Shown piece after piece: positions 45,197-55,168 of a stretch of 64,000 nt of DNA. This DNA comes from Cytophagales bacterium (GTDB lineage Bacteria; Bacteroidota; Bacteroidia; Cytophagales; Cyclobacteriaceae): the NCBI GenBank assembly GCA_022360015.1, contig JAKSDQ010000150.1, forward strand, positions 62,001-126,000, in the 5' to 3' direction. The notes below the pieces were generated by a model, which was not told the origin of the DNA, ran no database searches, and worked only from the letters and a program-made list of their open reading frames with translations. Every line of letters starts with the position of its first letter. Positions within the stretch are counted from its first letter, which is position 1. The translations under genes and the position numbers were made by a program.

Positions 45197-46285
45197 ATGT
45201 CATCAACAAAAAATACCCTACTCATCGGTACCAGAAAAGGACTTGTTATTTACAAAAAGACTTCATCAGACTGGAAATATGCCGGTGAAAGCTTCGATGG
45301 AATTCCTGTATCCTATGCCACGGCCAGTCCGGATAACAAAATCTGGTGGGCTTGCCAGGACCATGGGCACTGGGGATGTAAACTGCACATATCCAGGGAT
45401 CAGGGTGCCAACTGGGAAGAGGTAGATGCACCCAAATATGCAGAAGACGACGAGATAAGAGACGGTTTGCCTGCCACCCTGAAATATCTGTGGGTGTTAC
45501 AGCCTCATGTCAATGGGGACGCTGACCATGTTCTGATTGGCACGGAGCCAGGAGGTTTGTTTGAAAGTAAAAATACAGGAAAAAATTTTGAGCTGGTAAG
45601 AGGCCTTTGGGATCATCCGTCAAGGAAGGAGCAATGGTTTGGAGGAGGCAGGGACTATGCCGGAATACATTCAATTATTGTCGATAAAGACAATCATGAC
45701 CACCGTTATGTGGGAATCAGTTGCGCAGGGGTATTTGAAACATGGGACGGCGGACAGCAATGGGAGCCGAAAAACAAGGGGCTGAGAGCAGACTTTCTGC
45801 CTGATCCGGCCAGTGAGGTAGGTCAGGACCCGCATTTGCTGGTGGCCCACCCCATCAATCAAAAAGTGATGTGGCAGCAAAACCACTGCGGTATTTTCAG
45901 AAGTATCGACGGTGCTAACCACTGGGACGATATTTCTGAGCCAAATGGGGTGGCTAATTTTGGTTTTGTAATTACGCTGGACGAAAAGGATGAAAATACT
46001 GCCTGGGTGGTTCCGGCAGTGAGTGATGAAAAAAGGCTGGCCATTGATCGTGCCCTTGTGGTTTGCCGCACCAGGGATGGCGGCAAAAGCTGGGAAAAAC
46101 TCACCAACGGCTTACCCCAAAAAGCCTGTTATGACATTGTATACCGTCATGGCATGGACATTACCGGAGATACCCTGGTTTTTGGCACTACTACCGGAAA
46201 TATTTATCTATCAGATAACCAGGGGGATAACTGGACATCACTGAACCATAATTTACCCATGATCTATTCAGTCAGATTTATTTAA
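45197..46285 (+). CDS. Asp-box (BNR) beta-propeller protein
   Basis: A 362-residue protein with no signal peptide, so probably cytoplasmic. Six Asp-box motifs (S-x-D-x-G-x-x-W) are visible: SRDQGANW, SKNTGKNF, TWDGGQQW, SIDGANHW, TRDGGKSW, SDNQGDNW, matching a sialidase-like or photosystem-stability-factor-like propeller. Sialidase catalytic residues (the Arg triad, Tyr, Asp) are not recognisable, so the label 'exo-alpha-sialidase' often given to such genes would be unsafe. The 50-base gap and shared strand tie it to the MoaD-like gene. The partner function is unknown. Confidence 0.75.
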   Translation: MSSTKNTLLIGTRKGLVIYKKTSSDWKYAGESFDGIPVSYATASPDNKIWWACQDHGHWGCKLHISRDQGANWEEVDAPKYAEDDEIRDGLPATLKYLWVLQPHVNGDADHVLIGTEPGGLFESKNTGKNFELVRGLWDHPSRKEQWFGGGRDYAGIHSIIVDKDNHDHRYVGISCAGVFETWDGGQQWEPKNKGLRADFLPDPASEVGQDPHLLVAHPINQKVMWQQNHCGIFRSIDGANHWDDISEPNGVANFGFVITLDEKDENTAWVVPAVSDEKRLAIDRALVVCRTRDGGKSWEKLTNGLPQKACYDIVYRHGMDITGDTLVFGTTTGNIYLSDNQGDNWTSLNHNLPMIYSVRFI

Positions 46286-46515
46286 GAAAGCGCCTGCACC
46301 TGTTTGATACCTGGCGATTAAACCATTAAATCCCTTTTCAAATCACTTATGATCACCGGCAATCACCGTTGATAGCAATAAAATTCCATTCAAATAAAAA
46401 TAACACCTTTGGTCTTAACGGTTCGTATAATGATTACCGAACGAGTTGTTTCGCACGCCAAAAAATAATCAGCGTACACGTCTGAGTTTTTAAGTTAACT
46501 ACTAACCCTAAAATT

Positions 46516-47631
46516 ATGAAAGTAAAATCTGTACTCTTAACAGGTGTTTTGCTGGCTGCAGCATTCTTTACAGCCAAAACAGCCGCGCAAACCGTAACTT
46601 TGCCCAGGGCCGCTAGTCCGGCAGGAAAGGTTAGCCAGACCATAGGCATTTCCAAAATTACCATCAAGTACTCCAGACCTGCCGTTAACGGACGAGAGAT
46701 ATGGGGTGCCCTGGTTCACAATGGATTTCAAAACCTTGGATTTGGACCAGCAAAAGCATCTCCATGGCGCGCCGGAGCTAATGAAAACACTACCATCACT
46801 TTCTCACATGGTGCTACACTTGAGGGTAAACCCATCGATGCAGGCACTTATGGCTTATTTTTGGCCGTTGGCGAAAATCAGGATGCTACCTTGATTTTAT
46901 CCAAAGACAACATGTCCTGGGGCAGCTACTTTTACAATGAATCCAATGATGTATTGCGTGTGGATATCAATACTGAAGAAATATCCATGACCGAACGTCT
47001 TACCTTTGATTTTATAAATATTGATGACAAATCAGCTATGGTGGTGCTGGATTGGGAAAAAAGAAGATTTCCCTTCAAAGTAGAATTTGATGTTCCAGAA
47101 ATCGTTTATGCAAGTCTGAATGAGGAATTGAAAGGAAGCAAAGGGTTTACAGATCAGTCCTGGAATGCCGCAGCTAACTATCTGTTAAAAAACAACTTAT
47201 ACCTGGATGAGGCATTAGCATGGTCTGAAAACGCTATCAGTGCGCCATTTTTTGGGCAGGAAAACTTTAACAACCTACAGCTAAAAAGCCAGATCCTTAG
47301 TGCAAAGGGAAAAAGTGATGAAGCGGAGACCGTGATGCAGGAAGCACTTGTGCACCCCACGGCAAATGCCAATAATTATTATGACTATGGCAGGTATCTG
47401 ATCGGAAACGGTCAGGGTATGAAAGCATTGGAAGTATTTCAAAAGCTTAACAAGAAATGGCCTGATCACTGGTTAGCCTCACATGGCATGGCCAGGGGAT
47501 ACTCAGCGATCGGCGACTTCAAAAAGGCTTTAAAACATGAAAGAATAGCCCTTGAAAAAGCACCCGATACCAGCAAGCAGTTTCTGATGGGTTATATAGA
47601 GCAGCTTGAAGCGGGGAAAGACTTTAATTAA
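46516..47631 (+). CDS. DUF2911 exported protein with TPR-like C-terminus
   Basis: A 371-residue protein typical of Bacteroidota. A signal peptide (about 1-24, FFTAKTAAQ) is followed by DUF2911 (about 28-190: LPRASPAGKVSQTIG-like start, ITIKYSRPAVNGREIWG, PWRAGANENTTITFSHG, IDAGTYGLF, MSWGSYFYN). Helical repeats follow at about 205-371, where LAWSENAISAPFFG, AETVMQEALVHP and ALEVFQKLNKKWPDH look like TPR units. It is a periplasmic protein of unknown role. It stands alone after a 230-base gap. Confidence 0.85.
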   Translation: MKVKSVLLTGVLLAAAFFTAKTAAQTVTLPRAASPAGKVSQTIGISKITIKYSRPAVNGREIWGALVHNGFQNLGFGPAKASPWRAGANENTTITFSHGATLEGKPIDAGTYGLFLAVGENQDATLILSKDNMSWGSYFYNESNDVLRVDINTEEISMTERLTFDFINIDDKSAMVVLDWEKRRFPFKVEFDVPEIVYASLNEELKGSKGFTDQSWNAAANYLLKNNLYLDEALAWSENAISAPFFGQENFNNLQLKSQILSAKGKSDEAETVMQEALVHPTANANNYYDYGRYLIGNGQGMKALEVFQKLNKKWPDHWLASHGMARGYSAIGDFKKALKHERIALEKAPDTSKQFLMGYIEQLEAGKDFN

Positions 47632-47679
47632 TGATTTTTTTTGTCATGGGCTAAATCCTGAGGAATTCAAGGTTTTTCC

Positions 47680-47730
47680 AGGGGTTAGGTGGTGAGTTGC
47701 CTGTAACTCGCTACCTCACCCCTCACCCCT
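47680..47730. terminator. Probable bidirectional terminator
   Basis: AGGGGTTAGGTGGTGAG (47680-47696) can pair with CTCACCCCTCACCCCT (47715-47730) with a few mismatches. It is located between two convergent genes. The T-run is weak. Confidence 0.4.
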
Positions 47731-47742
47731 AGTACCACGCTC

Positions 47743-50055
47743 TTACACCCCCACACGCTTCTCTATCGTCACCACAACCGATTTCGATGCCGGAGTATGA
47801 CTACGATCCGCATAATTATCCACCGGCACCAGCACATTGGCTTCGGGAAAATAGGTGGCTATACACTGTCTTGGGATGTCATAGGGAACAACCAGAAACC
47901 GGTCAGCTACCCGCTCACGACCTTTAAAATGGCTTTTCAGGTCAACAACATCCCGGGCTTTCAGACCGGCATCCTGCATATCCTGATGATTCATCAAAAC
48001 TACCCTCCGTTCATTATAAATTCCCCTGTACCTATCATTTAATCCATAAATTGTCGTATTAAACTGATCATGACTTCGGATGGTCATCATAATAAACTCA
48101 CTTTCCTTCAAATGATGATCCGCCAGCCGGTTGATAGTAAAGCGGGCTCTCCCGGTATTTGTTTTAAATACACGATCCCGGGCACCATTCGGCAGATAAA
48201 ATCCGCCCGGTTTTCTCACCCGCTCATTATAGTTTTCAAATCCGGGAATAACCCTGGCTATATGGTTTCTTATATGATCATAGTCATTTACCATAATGTC
48301 CCAGTCAATGGATGGATCATCGCGAAACAAGGCCTTGGCAATTTCAGCAACTATTTTAGGTTCGCTCAACAAGTCGGGCGATGCAGGCGATTTGTTACCA
48401 ATTGACTTATGGACTACTCCTGCAGAATTTTCTACACTCACAAATTGAGGCTTTCCATTTTGTAAATCCTTTTCAGTCCTGCCCAGGCATGGCAATATTA
48501 ATGCGGTCTTGCCGGTTACCAGGTGACTGCGGTTTAACTTGGTTGAAATATGAACGGTAAGCAGGCAGTTTTGTAAAGCCCTGGCAGTGTAGGCAGTGTC
48601 TGGCGTTGCGGATAAAAAGTTGCCACCCAATCCGATGAAAACACCGGCTTTTCCCTTAGCCATGGCCTGGATAGCTTCAACTGTATTAAGGCCATGCGTT
48701 CTTGGCGGGTCAAATCCAAATTCTTGCTGCAATCTATCCAGAAATGCCTTTTTGGGACGCTCCCATATCCCCATAGTACGGTCACCCTGCACATTGCTAT
48801 GTCCCCGAACCGGACAGGTACCAGCCCCCGGAATGCCAATACTTCCCTTCAAAAGTAGCAAGTTTACTATTTCCCGAATATTATCCACTGCGTTTTTATG
48901 CTGGGTTAAGCCCATAGCCCAGCAAAATATAATTCTCTTTTTTTCTTTCAGTAATGAAACAGCTTCCCAGACTTTGCCCTCCTCTACACCTGATTCCCCG
49001 ATTAAATCCTGTAAATCATACCTTTTGATATCTTCCAGCAGTTCATCGTACCCTTGTGTTCTAGCCTCGATAAATTCGTGGTCTATTACGCCACCGTCAC
49101 TTTCCTTATCAGCAGCTATCAAAAGTTTGATCATCGCTTTGATCAAAGCCACATCGCCATTAATCTTTACCTGCAGATACAAATCAGTGAGGGTGGTCGG
49201 AGCGCCCAGCATATCCGAAAGGTGCTGCGGGTGTTTAAACTTTATTAATCCGGTTTCCTTTAAAGGATTGATGGTGATGATCTTTGCCCCGTGCTTCTTG
49301 GCTTTCTGTAGGGCAGTCAACATCCGCGGATGATTAGTGCCTGGATTTTGTCCTGATACCACAATCAGTTCGGCTTTATCGAAATCTTCCAGCTTCACCG
49401 ACCCTTTTCCAATACCCAACGTTTCAGACAAGGCTACCCCACTTGACTCATGGCACATATTGGAACAATCAGGCAAATTATTGGTGCCAAATTTTCTTAC
49501 AAGCAATTGGTATAAAAATGCCGCTTCATTACTCGTACGGCCAGAAGTATAAAAAATGGCCTCATTGGGAGAATTTAAGCCATTTAATGAATCGGCAATC
49601 AGTTGAAAAGCCTTCGGCCAGGTAATAGTTTCATAATGCTGCTGCCCGGGCTTTAAAATCATAGGGCACGTCAATCGGCCACTTTTTCCAAGCCAAAAAT
49701 CGGATTGGCTGCCTAATTCATCGATAGTATACTTTTTAAAAAACTCCGGCCCTACCTTACGGCTTGTAGCTTCTTCGGCGACGGCTTTGGCACCATTCTC
49801 ACAAAACTCACCAAGCCCGGAACGCTGGTCATCGGGATCGGGCCACGCACAACCGGGGCAATCAAACCCGTCCATTTGGTTGACAGACAACATCGACCTG
49901 ACACCCTGGGGCACTCCCAGCTCCCCTATCACATGTTTCAACGAACTGACAATTGCTTGCACCCCACCTGCCATATTTTTGGGGTTGCCCGTTTTCAATC
50001 CGGTAAATTTCCGCGAGGTCTGAAAATTTTCCTGGTTTTTAGCTTCTTCTTCCAT
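47743..50055 (-). CDS. FdhF/YdeP-family molybdopterin oxidoreductase
   Basis: A 770-residue molybdopterin-guanine-dinucleotide enzyme of the YdeP branch. Residues about 60-80 carry MDGFDCPGCAWPDP, the branch's Cys pair in place of the N-terminal CxxCxxxC iron-sulfur motif of ordinary formate dehydrogenases, which is not evident. TSGRTSNEAAFLYQLLVRKFG (about 165-185), NMCHESSGVALSETLG (active-site region), CPVRGHSNVQGDRTMGIWE and the C-terminal MMTIRSHDQFNTTIYG bind the pterin. No twin-Arg signal, so it is cytoplasmic. The upstream fdhD gene supports a sulfurated Mo centre. The substrate of this branch is uncertain; formate should not be assumed. Confidence 0.88.
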   Translation of the reverse strand: MEEEAKNQENFQTSRKFTGLKTGNPKNMAGGVQAIVSSLKHVIGELGVPQGVRSMLSVNQMDGFDCPGCAWPDPDDQRSGLGEFCENGAKAVAEEATSRKVGPEFFKKYTIDELGSQSDFWLGKSGRLTCPMILKPGQQHYETITWPKAFQLIADSLNGLNSPNEAIFYTSGRTSNEAAFLYQLLVRKFGTNNLPDCSNMCHESSGVALSETLGIGKGSVKLEDFDKAELIVVSGQNPGTNHPRMLTALQKAKKHGAKIITINPLKETGLIKFKHPQHLSDMLGAPTTLTDLYLQVKINGDVALIKAMIKLLIAADKESDGGVIDHEFIEARTQGYDELLEDIKRYDLQDLIGESGVEEGKVWEAVSLLKEKKRIIFCWAMGLTQHKNAVDNIREIVNLLLLKGSIGIPGAGTCPVRGHSNVQGDRTMGIWERPKKAFLDRLQQEFGFDPPRTHGLNTVEAIQAMAKGKAGVFIGLGGNFLSATPDTAYTARALQNCLLTVHISTKLNRSHLVTGKTALILPCLGRTEKDLQNGKPQFVSVENSAGVVHKSIGNKSPASPDLLSEPKIVAEIAKALFRDDPSIDWDIMVNDYDHIRNHIARVIPGFENYNERVRKPGGFYLPNGARDRVFKTNTGRARFTINRLADHHLKESEFIMMTIRSHDQFNTTIYGLNDRYRGIYNERRVVLMNHQDMQDAGLKARDVVDLKSHFKGRERVADRFLVVPYDIPRQCIATYFPEANVLVPVDNYADRSHTPASKSVVVTIEKRVGV

Positions 50056-50102
50056 CGATGCACGCTTGTTGAGCCGTGAATGACTATCTTAACAAGACCA
50101 AT

Positions 50103-50951
50103 TTACAAAGTAATTCGATGTTTTCCAGTATAAATGTTGAAACGATCCTTTTTTACAAAACCGATCAAAGTAACATCAAATGCTTCGGCTGTTTTCACAG
50201 CCAGGCTGGAAGGGGCTCCGATAGCAACAATCAGGTTAATACCAGCGACTACAGCCTTTTGCACCAGTTCGAATCCTATTCTCCCGCTTAACACCAATAC
50301 GCTGTTGTTGAGAGGTAGAAGCTTTCCAAAAAGCCCGGCCCCGATTACTTTATCCAGGGCATTATGCCTTCCTATATCCTCACGAAGGAACAACAGTTGC
50401 CCGTAAAAATCAAACAAAGCCGCTGCATGCAGCCCTCCGGTGTACTCAAAGACCAACTGATGCCTTTTCAATGTTTCAGGCAAACTGTAGATTAACGATT
50501 GTGCTACTTTCTCGGATGATTCGGGTGGATGTTGCCCAACCCTGAAGTTTAAGGCTTCAATGGAAGATTTTCCACAAACCCCACAGCTCGAGGTGGTGTA
50601 AAAGTGCCTTTCTGTTTTTTTCATGTCAGGGGTAACATGCGGGCCAACCTTCACAATGATCACATTTTCCCGTTCCTCATCACTTTTAACCTGAGGGCAA
50701 TGGTATATTTTTTCAATATCCTTGTAGGAGCAAATTAAATTCTCGGCAAACAAAAACCCTGCTACCAGTTCAAAATCATTCCCCGGTGTGCGCATCGTTA
50801 CGGAAAGGCTTCTTTCCGATATTTCTTCGCCCGAGGAATATTTTAACCGTATCTCAAGGGGTTCCTCCACAGCCAGCAGGTCGTTTTCCTGCACCAGCTT
50901 CTGCCTGTCAACTTTTTGTATGGATTTATGTATTACCTTGGATGCGCCCAT
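50103..50951 (-). CDS. fdhD: Formate dehydrogenase accessory sulfurtransferase FdhD
   Basis: FdhD moves sulfur, delivered by IscS, to the molybdenum cofactor of FdhF-type enzymes. The 282 residues have the key Cys pair in TSSCGVCGKSS (about 155-165), the cofactor-binding FREDIGRHNALDKVIG-like loop (LREDIGRHNALDK, about 215-227) and VLSGRIGFELVQKAVVAGI. The ATG at 50951 is preferred; a GTG at 50954 is also in frame. It lies 47 bases upstream of the oxidoreductase on the same strand and is clearly its partner. It is 15 bases past the AGCS symporter gene. Confidence 0.93.
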   Translation of the reverse strand: MGASKVIHKSIQKVDRQKLVQENDLLAVEEPLEIRLKYSSGEEISERSLSVTMRTPGNDFELVAGFLFAENLICSYKDIEKIYHCPQVKSDEERENVIIVKVGPHVTPDMKKTERHFYTTSSCGVCGKSSIEALNFRVGQHPPESSEKVAQSLIYSLPETLKRHQLVFEYTGGLHAAALFDFYGQLLFLREDIGRHNALDKVIGAGLFGKLLPLNNSVLVLSGRIGFELVQKAVVAGINLIVAIGAPSSLAVKTAEAFDVTLIGFVKKDRFNIYTGKHRITL

Positions 50952-50966
50952 CACCCTTATTCAGCG

Positions 50967-52640
50967 TTATTTATCATGATCTTCTTTGCCCCATTCATTC
51001 CTGAAATCCACCCAATATTTATCGAGGGTGTCTTTCATATCTTTTCTTAGAAGAAATATACCAATAAGATTTGGAACAGTCATCAATACAATGGCAATAT
51101 TCGCCATAGTCCAGATAATGGCTGTATCTGCAAAAGAGGCAAAAAAGAAAGCGGCTACATAAACCAACCTGTAGTAAACCACAGATCTTGATCCGGCCAG
51201 GAAGGTCATGGCCCTGTCACCATAATAGGACCAGGATATTGCTGTAGAAAAGGCAAACAACAGCAATCCTATGGAAACGATGTATTGCCCGAAATCACCA
51301 AAAAAACCTTTTTTGAAAGCGATTGTCGTCAGTTCCGCACTGTGTACCAGCGATTTGCCTGTTATGACAACCCCTGTATTGTCAATGTTGCCATCGGTGA
51401 TGGCCAACTTTCCGGTGTAGGGTGCCCCGTTGAGGGCGACCTTGATATCTTCTGCCACAGATCTCTTGTGCAAAATGGTAAGTTGATCTGTAATCATGCC
51501 ATTGTTGACTGTCAATTCTCCACTATAAAGTGGGACTTTAGCCCGATTCAGCAAGTAATCGGCTAATGAGGCCTTATCCGAGGCATTGCTCTCGTCATAC
51601 ATCCGGTCCAGCACCTTGATTTCGGCAAATTCAAACTCAGTTTGATGTTTCTCACTCCAGACGCCTGAAGCCAGCAATGTCAAACCTGTGATGGTACAGA
51701 TGATAATTGTGTCAATGAAGGGTTCCAGGATGGCCACCATTCCCTCCGAAACCGGTTCATGCGCTTTGGCAGCGGCGTGGGCGATAGGTGCAGAACCCTG
51801 ACCTGCTTCATTGGAAAATAAGCCACGGTTGACACCCCGGTTAAAAGCGTAACTGAAAGATCCTCCCAAAAAGCCTCCGGTGGCCGCTGAGCCGGTGAAA
51901 ACATCAGCAAAAATCGCAGTAAAGGAGGGTATTATGTTACCTAAGTTGTAAAAGATTACTGCAAAAGCGCCAATGAAATAAAGAACTGCCATCCCAGGTA
52001 CCAGCTTTTCTGTAACAGCCGCAATTCTCTTAATTCCTCCAACTATCACAAAAAACAGCAATACTGCCAGTACGCCACCTGTCATCATTTGGTCGATACC
52101 AAAGGTTGCAAACATTGACCCGGCAATATTATTGACCTGAGGCATGTTGCCTGTACCAAAGGAAGACAACACGGTAGCCCCTGCAAAAATGGCCGCCATC
52201 CATTTTGCATTTAACTTGTTTTTCATGTAATACATAGGTCCTCCTGCAATACTTCCATCCTGTGCTTTTTCCCTGTATTTGTGTGAGAGCGTTACTTCTA
52301 CAAATTTGGTTGTCATACCCAAAAAAGCTGTCACTAACATCCAAAACAACGCAGCCGGACCACCCAGTGAAATAGCAAGCGCCACCCCCCCTATGTTTCC
52401 TGTACCTACCGTTCCCGACAATGCCGTGGTGAGGGCCTGAAAATGTGAGGTGTCACCCTCATCGCCCACTTTATCATACTTACCACGGACAATGCGGAAG
52501 GCGTGTTTAAAAAATCTTATTTGAGGGAATTTCAGGTAAAGTGTAAAAAACAATCCCACTCCCAGCAGCAGAAATACAAACCAATCACCACCACCTAAAT
52601 AACCGTCGATTATTTGCAGGATTTCGTTGAGGTTTTGCAT
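50967..52640 (-). CDS. AGCS-family sodium:amino-acid symporter with an inserted domain
   Basis: A 557-residue inner-membrane transporter for alanine or glycine with Na+. The family motifs are all present: [24 protein letters not shown] (about 67-90), GGPMYYM (133-139), [10 protein letters not shown] (162-171), and [19 protein letters not shown] (273-291). Between two helices (about 329-437) there is an extra stretch of about 110 polar residues, probably extracytoplasmic. It contains two copies of a strand motif: [12 protein letters not shown] (372-383) and [12 protein letters not shown] (408-419). Usual members are 450-500 residues. It sits in the same direction as fdhD, 15 bases upstream, but no functional link is obvious. 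Confidence 0.88.
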   Translation of the reverse strand: MQNLNEILQIIDGYLGGGDWFVFLLLGVGLFFTLYLKFPQIRFFKHAFRIVRGKYDKVGDEGDTSHFQALTTALSGTVGTGNIGGVALAISLGGPAALFWMLVTAFLGMTTKFVEVTLSHKYREKAQDGSIAGGPMYYMKNKLNAKWMAAIFAGATVLSSFGTGNMPQVNNIAGSMFATFGIDQMMTGGVLAVLLFFVIVGGIKRIAAVTEKLVPGMAVLYFIGAFAVIFYNLGNIIPSFTAIFADVFTGSAATGGFLGGSFSYAFNRGVNRGLFSNEAGQGSAPIAHAAAKAHEPVSEGMVAILEPFIDTIIICTITGLTLLASGVWSEKHQTEFEFAEIKVLDRMYDESNASDKASLADYLLNRAKVPLYSGELTVNNGMITDQLTILHKRSVAEDIKVALNGAPYTGKLAITDGNIDNTGVVITGKSLVHSAELTTIAFKKGFFGDFGQYIVSIGLLLFAFSTAISWSYYGDRAMTFLAGSRSVVYYRLVYVAAFFFASFADTAIIWTMANIAIVLMTVPNLIGIFLLRKDMKDTLDKYWVDFRNEWGKEDHDK

Positions 52641-52758
52641 AAGTTGTGTTTTAGTTAATTTCGAAATATATGAAAATGTGAAAGAATGCGAAAATAATGG
52701 AACAAGTTTATAATTGGAGAAAAATTCATATTTTTAGTTTTTCTCAATTTCAATTGCC

Positions 52759-54216
52759 TTGACAAAAACACTTCCTGCAAAACCTGTCAAATTATTCAGC
52801 CTCGTGCTTGGCCCGGTTTTATTTATTTGCATTAACTTTTTACCGGTACCTGAACTGTTGAATCCTGTAGCATGGAAGGTGATCAGTGTTGCTGCATGGA
52901 TGATTACCTGGTGGATCACCGAGACCGTTCCCCTGCCTGTTACCGCCCTGATACCGCTTTTGTTGTTTCCACTCATAGGTATTTTTGAAATCAAGGAGGC
53001 TGCGGCGTCTTATGCCCATCCGGTAATATTTTTATTTATGGGCGGCTTTATGATTGCCCTGGGACTGGAAAAAAGAAATCTTCACTTAAGGATTGCTTTA
53101 AACCTGATAAAACTGACCGGCACCCACCCTGATGGAATCATATTGGGTTTTATGTTATCCACAGCTTTTATCAGTATGTGGATCAGCAATACAGCCACTA
53201 CGGTGATGATGTTGCCTATTGCGATGTCTGTCATCAGTTTACTAAGAGCGGAAGAAGCTCCCGAAGCTACAAAATCATTTCGCCGGTTTGCCTTGAGTTT
53301 ATTATTGGGAATTGCCTACGCAGCCAATATCGGAGGTGCTATGACCATTATCGGAACTCCGCCCAATGTGGTTTCCATTGCCTATGTCAGGGATCTGCTG
53401 GAAACTGATCTTACCTTCACCAGGTGGTTGGTGATAGGTTTTCCGGTAGGCGTTTTTTTAATCGGCGTCACCTATTTTCTGATGACCAAAATAATTTATC
53501 CCAGCGGTATTAAAAACTTTGAGGCCTCAGAGCAGCTTATTCATGGCAAAATCAAAGCGCTGGGTGCCATTTCAAAAGAAGAAATCACCGTTACCATCGT
53601 CTTTGTTACGACAGCCATTTGCTGGATAATAAGGCAACCGATCAATAACCTGATCGGCTCTAATGTGCTGAATGACACTGTAATAGCGATGGCTGGAGGC
53701 GTTTTGATGTTTATTATTCCTGTAGATGTAAGAAAGGGTGAGTATCTGCTGGATTGGGAAAGTACAAAAAAGCTGCCCTGGGGCATATTGATTCTGTTTG
53801 GGGGCGGTATATGCCTGGCCAGTGGACTGGAGCACAGCGGATTGGTACAGTTGATCGGTGAGTTAATTGCCAGTCAGCGGGAGATAAACGTTTGGTTCCT
53901 GGTATTGATACTTACCTCCATTATGTTATTTATGACCGAAATTATGAGTAATGTTGCACTTTGTGTCATTTTTATTCCTGTTATTATAGGAATTACTCAG
54001 GGCTTCGGATACAATCCTTTATTGGCAGTTATCCCGGCGACCCTGTCGGCCTCTTATGCCTTTATGATGCCGGTTTCAACTCCTCCAAATGCCATTGTAT
54101 TTTCATCAGGGCAAATCAAAATCAGGGAAATGATGGTAATTGGGGTTTTCCTGAATGTATTGGCCATTGCTACATTGATGCTGGCAGCTTATTTTATGTC
54201 AAGGGTTGGGTTGTAA
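52759..54216 (+). CDS. SLC13/DASS-family anion:sodium symporter
   Basis: A 485-residue membrane transporter for di- or tricarboxylates or sulfate. The conserved Ser-Asn-Thr motifs are there: WISNTATTVMMLPIA (about 135-149), IGGAMTIIGTPPNVV (about 192-206), and MPVSTPPNAIVFSSG (about 436-450). The WWITETVPLPVTALIPLLLFPLIG opening is typical. The start is uncertain: the reading begins with TTG at 52759 and no ATG lies before residue 48, within the conserved part, so a non-ATG start is likely. Divergent from the AGCS gene, with the promoters in the 118 bases between. The substrate cannot be told. Confidence 0.88.
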   Translation: MTKTLPAKPVKLFSLVLGPVLFICINFLPVPELLNPVAWKVISVAAWMITWWITETVPLPVTALIPLLLFPLIGIFEIKEAAASYAHPVIFLFMGGFMIALGLEKRNLHLRIALNLIKLTGTHPDGIILGFMLSTAFISMWISNTATTVMMLPIAMSVISLLRAEEAPEATKSFRRFALSLLLGIAYAANIGGAMTIIGTPPNVVSIAYVRDLLETDLTFTRWLVIGFPVGVFLIGVTYFLMTKIIYPSGIKNFEASEQLIHGKIKALGAISKEEITVTIVFVTTAICWIIRQPINNLIGSNVLNDTVIAMAGGVLMFIIPVDVRKGEYLLDWESTKKLPWGILILFGGGICLASGLEHSGLVQLIGELIASQREINVWFLVLILTSIMLFMTEIMSNVALCVIFIPVIIGITQGFGYNPLLAVIPATLSASYAFMMPVSTPPNAIVFSSGQIKIREMMVIGVFLNVLAIATLMLAAYFMSRVGL

Positions 54217-54353
54217 TCAGTAAAACCACCGCATTTCACCATCTCCAATTATCAACTGTAAATTATCAATTGTCAATTATTCCTCATTTCGCACAGTTAT
54301 ACTTTTTAATTACAAGCTTCCGGTTTCTTTACCTTACATTTTTTTGTTTCCTT

Positions 54354-54361
54354 TAATTTTG
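54354..54361 (+). promoter_or_regulatory. Candidate -7 box of the PPK2 operon
   Basis: TAATTTTG fits TAnnTTTG, 34 bases before the start codon. The -33 element at the right distance is poor (TTTA). Confidence 0.35.
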
Positions 54362-54394
54362 TTTTATTCATAAACATTAACGTAAAATTGATGC

Positions 54395-55144
54395 ATGAAA
54401 AACTATGATATTAGTAAAATAAGCACTAGTGCGCCTGAAAATGTTTCAAAGGAAGAAATCAAGGAAAAAACCGATGTGCTTATTGAGAGACTGGAAGAAC
54501 TGCAAAACATTTTATATGCTGAAGGTAAGTCGAGCCTGCTGATAATATTGCAGGGAATGGATGCCAGTGGAAAAGACGGAGCGATTAAAGCTGTTTTTAG
54601 TGCGGTAAACCCTCAGGGAATTAGCGTCAAGTCTTTTAAGAAACCCACGGAAGAGGAACTGGCACATGATTTTTTGTGGCGTATTCACAAGCATACCCCA
54701 CGAAAAGGAAAGATTCAGATTTTCAACAGATCACATTATGAAGACGTGCTGGTCACCAGGGTGTTGGGGCTGACCGATGATAAAACCGCCAGGGCACGCT
54801 TTAAGATTATCAACGCTTTTGAAAAATCGTTGCAGGAACGAGGCACCCAGATACTCAAATTTTATCTGCACATTTCAGAGAAACGCCAGAAAGAAAGGTT
54901 TCAAGAAAGATTAAGCAATCCAAGAAAACAATGGAAATATAATTCAAACGATCTCAAAACTTCCAAAAACTGGCCTGAATACAGGAAATATTATCAAGAG
55001 GTTTTTGAAAACTGTAGCCCGGATATTCCCTGGCAGATTATTCCGTCTGATCATAAGTGGTACAAAGAATATTTAATTGCCAAAACCATCGTTAGAACAT
55101 TGGAAGGTTTAAAAATGAAATATCCGGGTTTAGTTGCCGGTTAA
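54395..55144 (+). CDS. Polyphosphate kinase 2 family protein
   Basis: A 249-residue PPK2 enzyme, which uses polyphosphate to phosphorylate nucleotides (ADP/GDP or AMP, by class). The P-loop variant GMDASGKDGAIKAVF is at 54-68, the lid module FNRSHYEDVLVTRV at about 108-122, and the end has SDHKWYKEYLIAKTIVRTLE, all family marks. One PPK2 domain only, so class I or III. Which nucleotide it prefers cannot be told. It is first in a run of three closely spaced plus-strand genes (24 and 37 base gaps), but the three have no obvious shared pathway. Confidence 0.9.
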   Translation: MKNYDISKISTSAPENVSKEEIKEKTDVLIERLEELQNILYAEGKSSLLIILQGMDASGKDGAIKAVFSAVNPQGISVKSFKKPTEEELAHDFLWRIHKHTPRKGKIQIFNRSHYEDVLVTRVLGLTDDKTARARFKIINAFEKSLQERGTQILKFYLHISEKRQKERFQERLSNPRKQWKYNSNDLKTSKNWPEYRKYYQEVFENCSPDIPWQIIPSDHKWYKEYLIAKTIVRTLEGLKMKYPGLVAG

Positions 55145-55168
55145 AACTAAAAGACTTTATATTGTACC

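Noticed and set aside
45197-46285. Call of exo-alpha-sialidase for the Asp-box protein
   Set aside because: Asp-boxes are structural; the catalytic Arg triad, Tyr and Asp are not recognisable and there is no signal peptide.
48596-49333. 245-residue plus-strand open frame inside the molybdopterin oxidoreductase gene
   Set aside because: Antisense shadow. The minus strand has a full, conserved enzyme here and the plus frame has a low-complexity Ser/Pro composition.
54240-54282. Repeated CAATTATCAA / ATTATCAATTGTCAATTA phrases after the SLC13 gene
   Set aside because: Simple AT-rich low-complexity sequence without defined units or symmetry.
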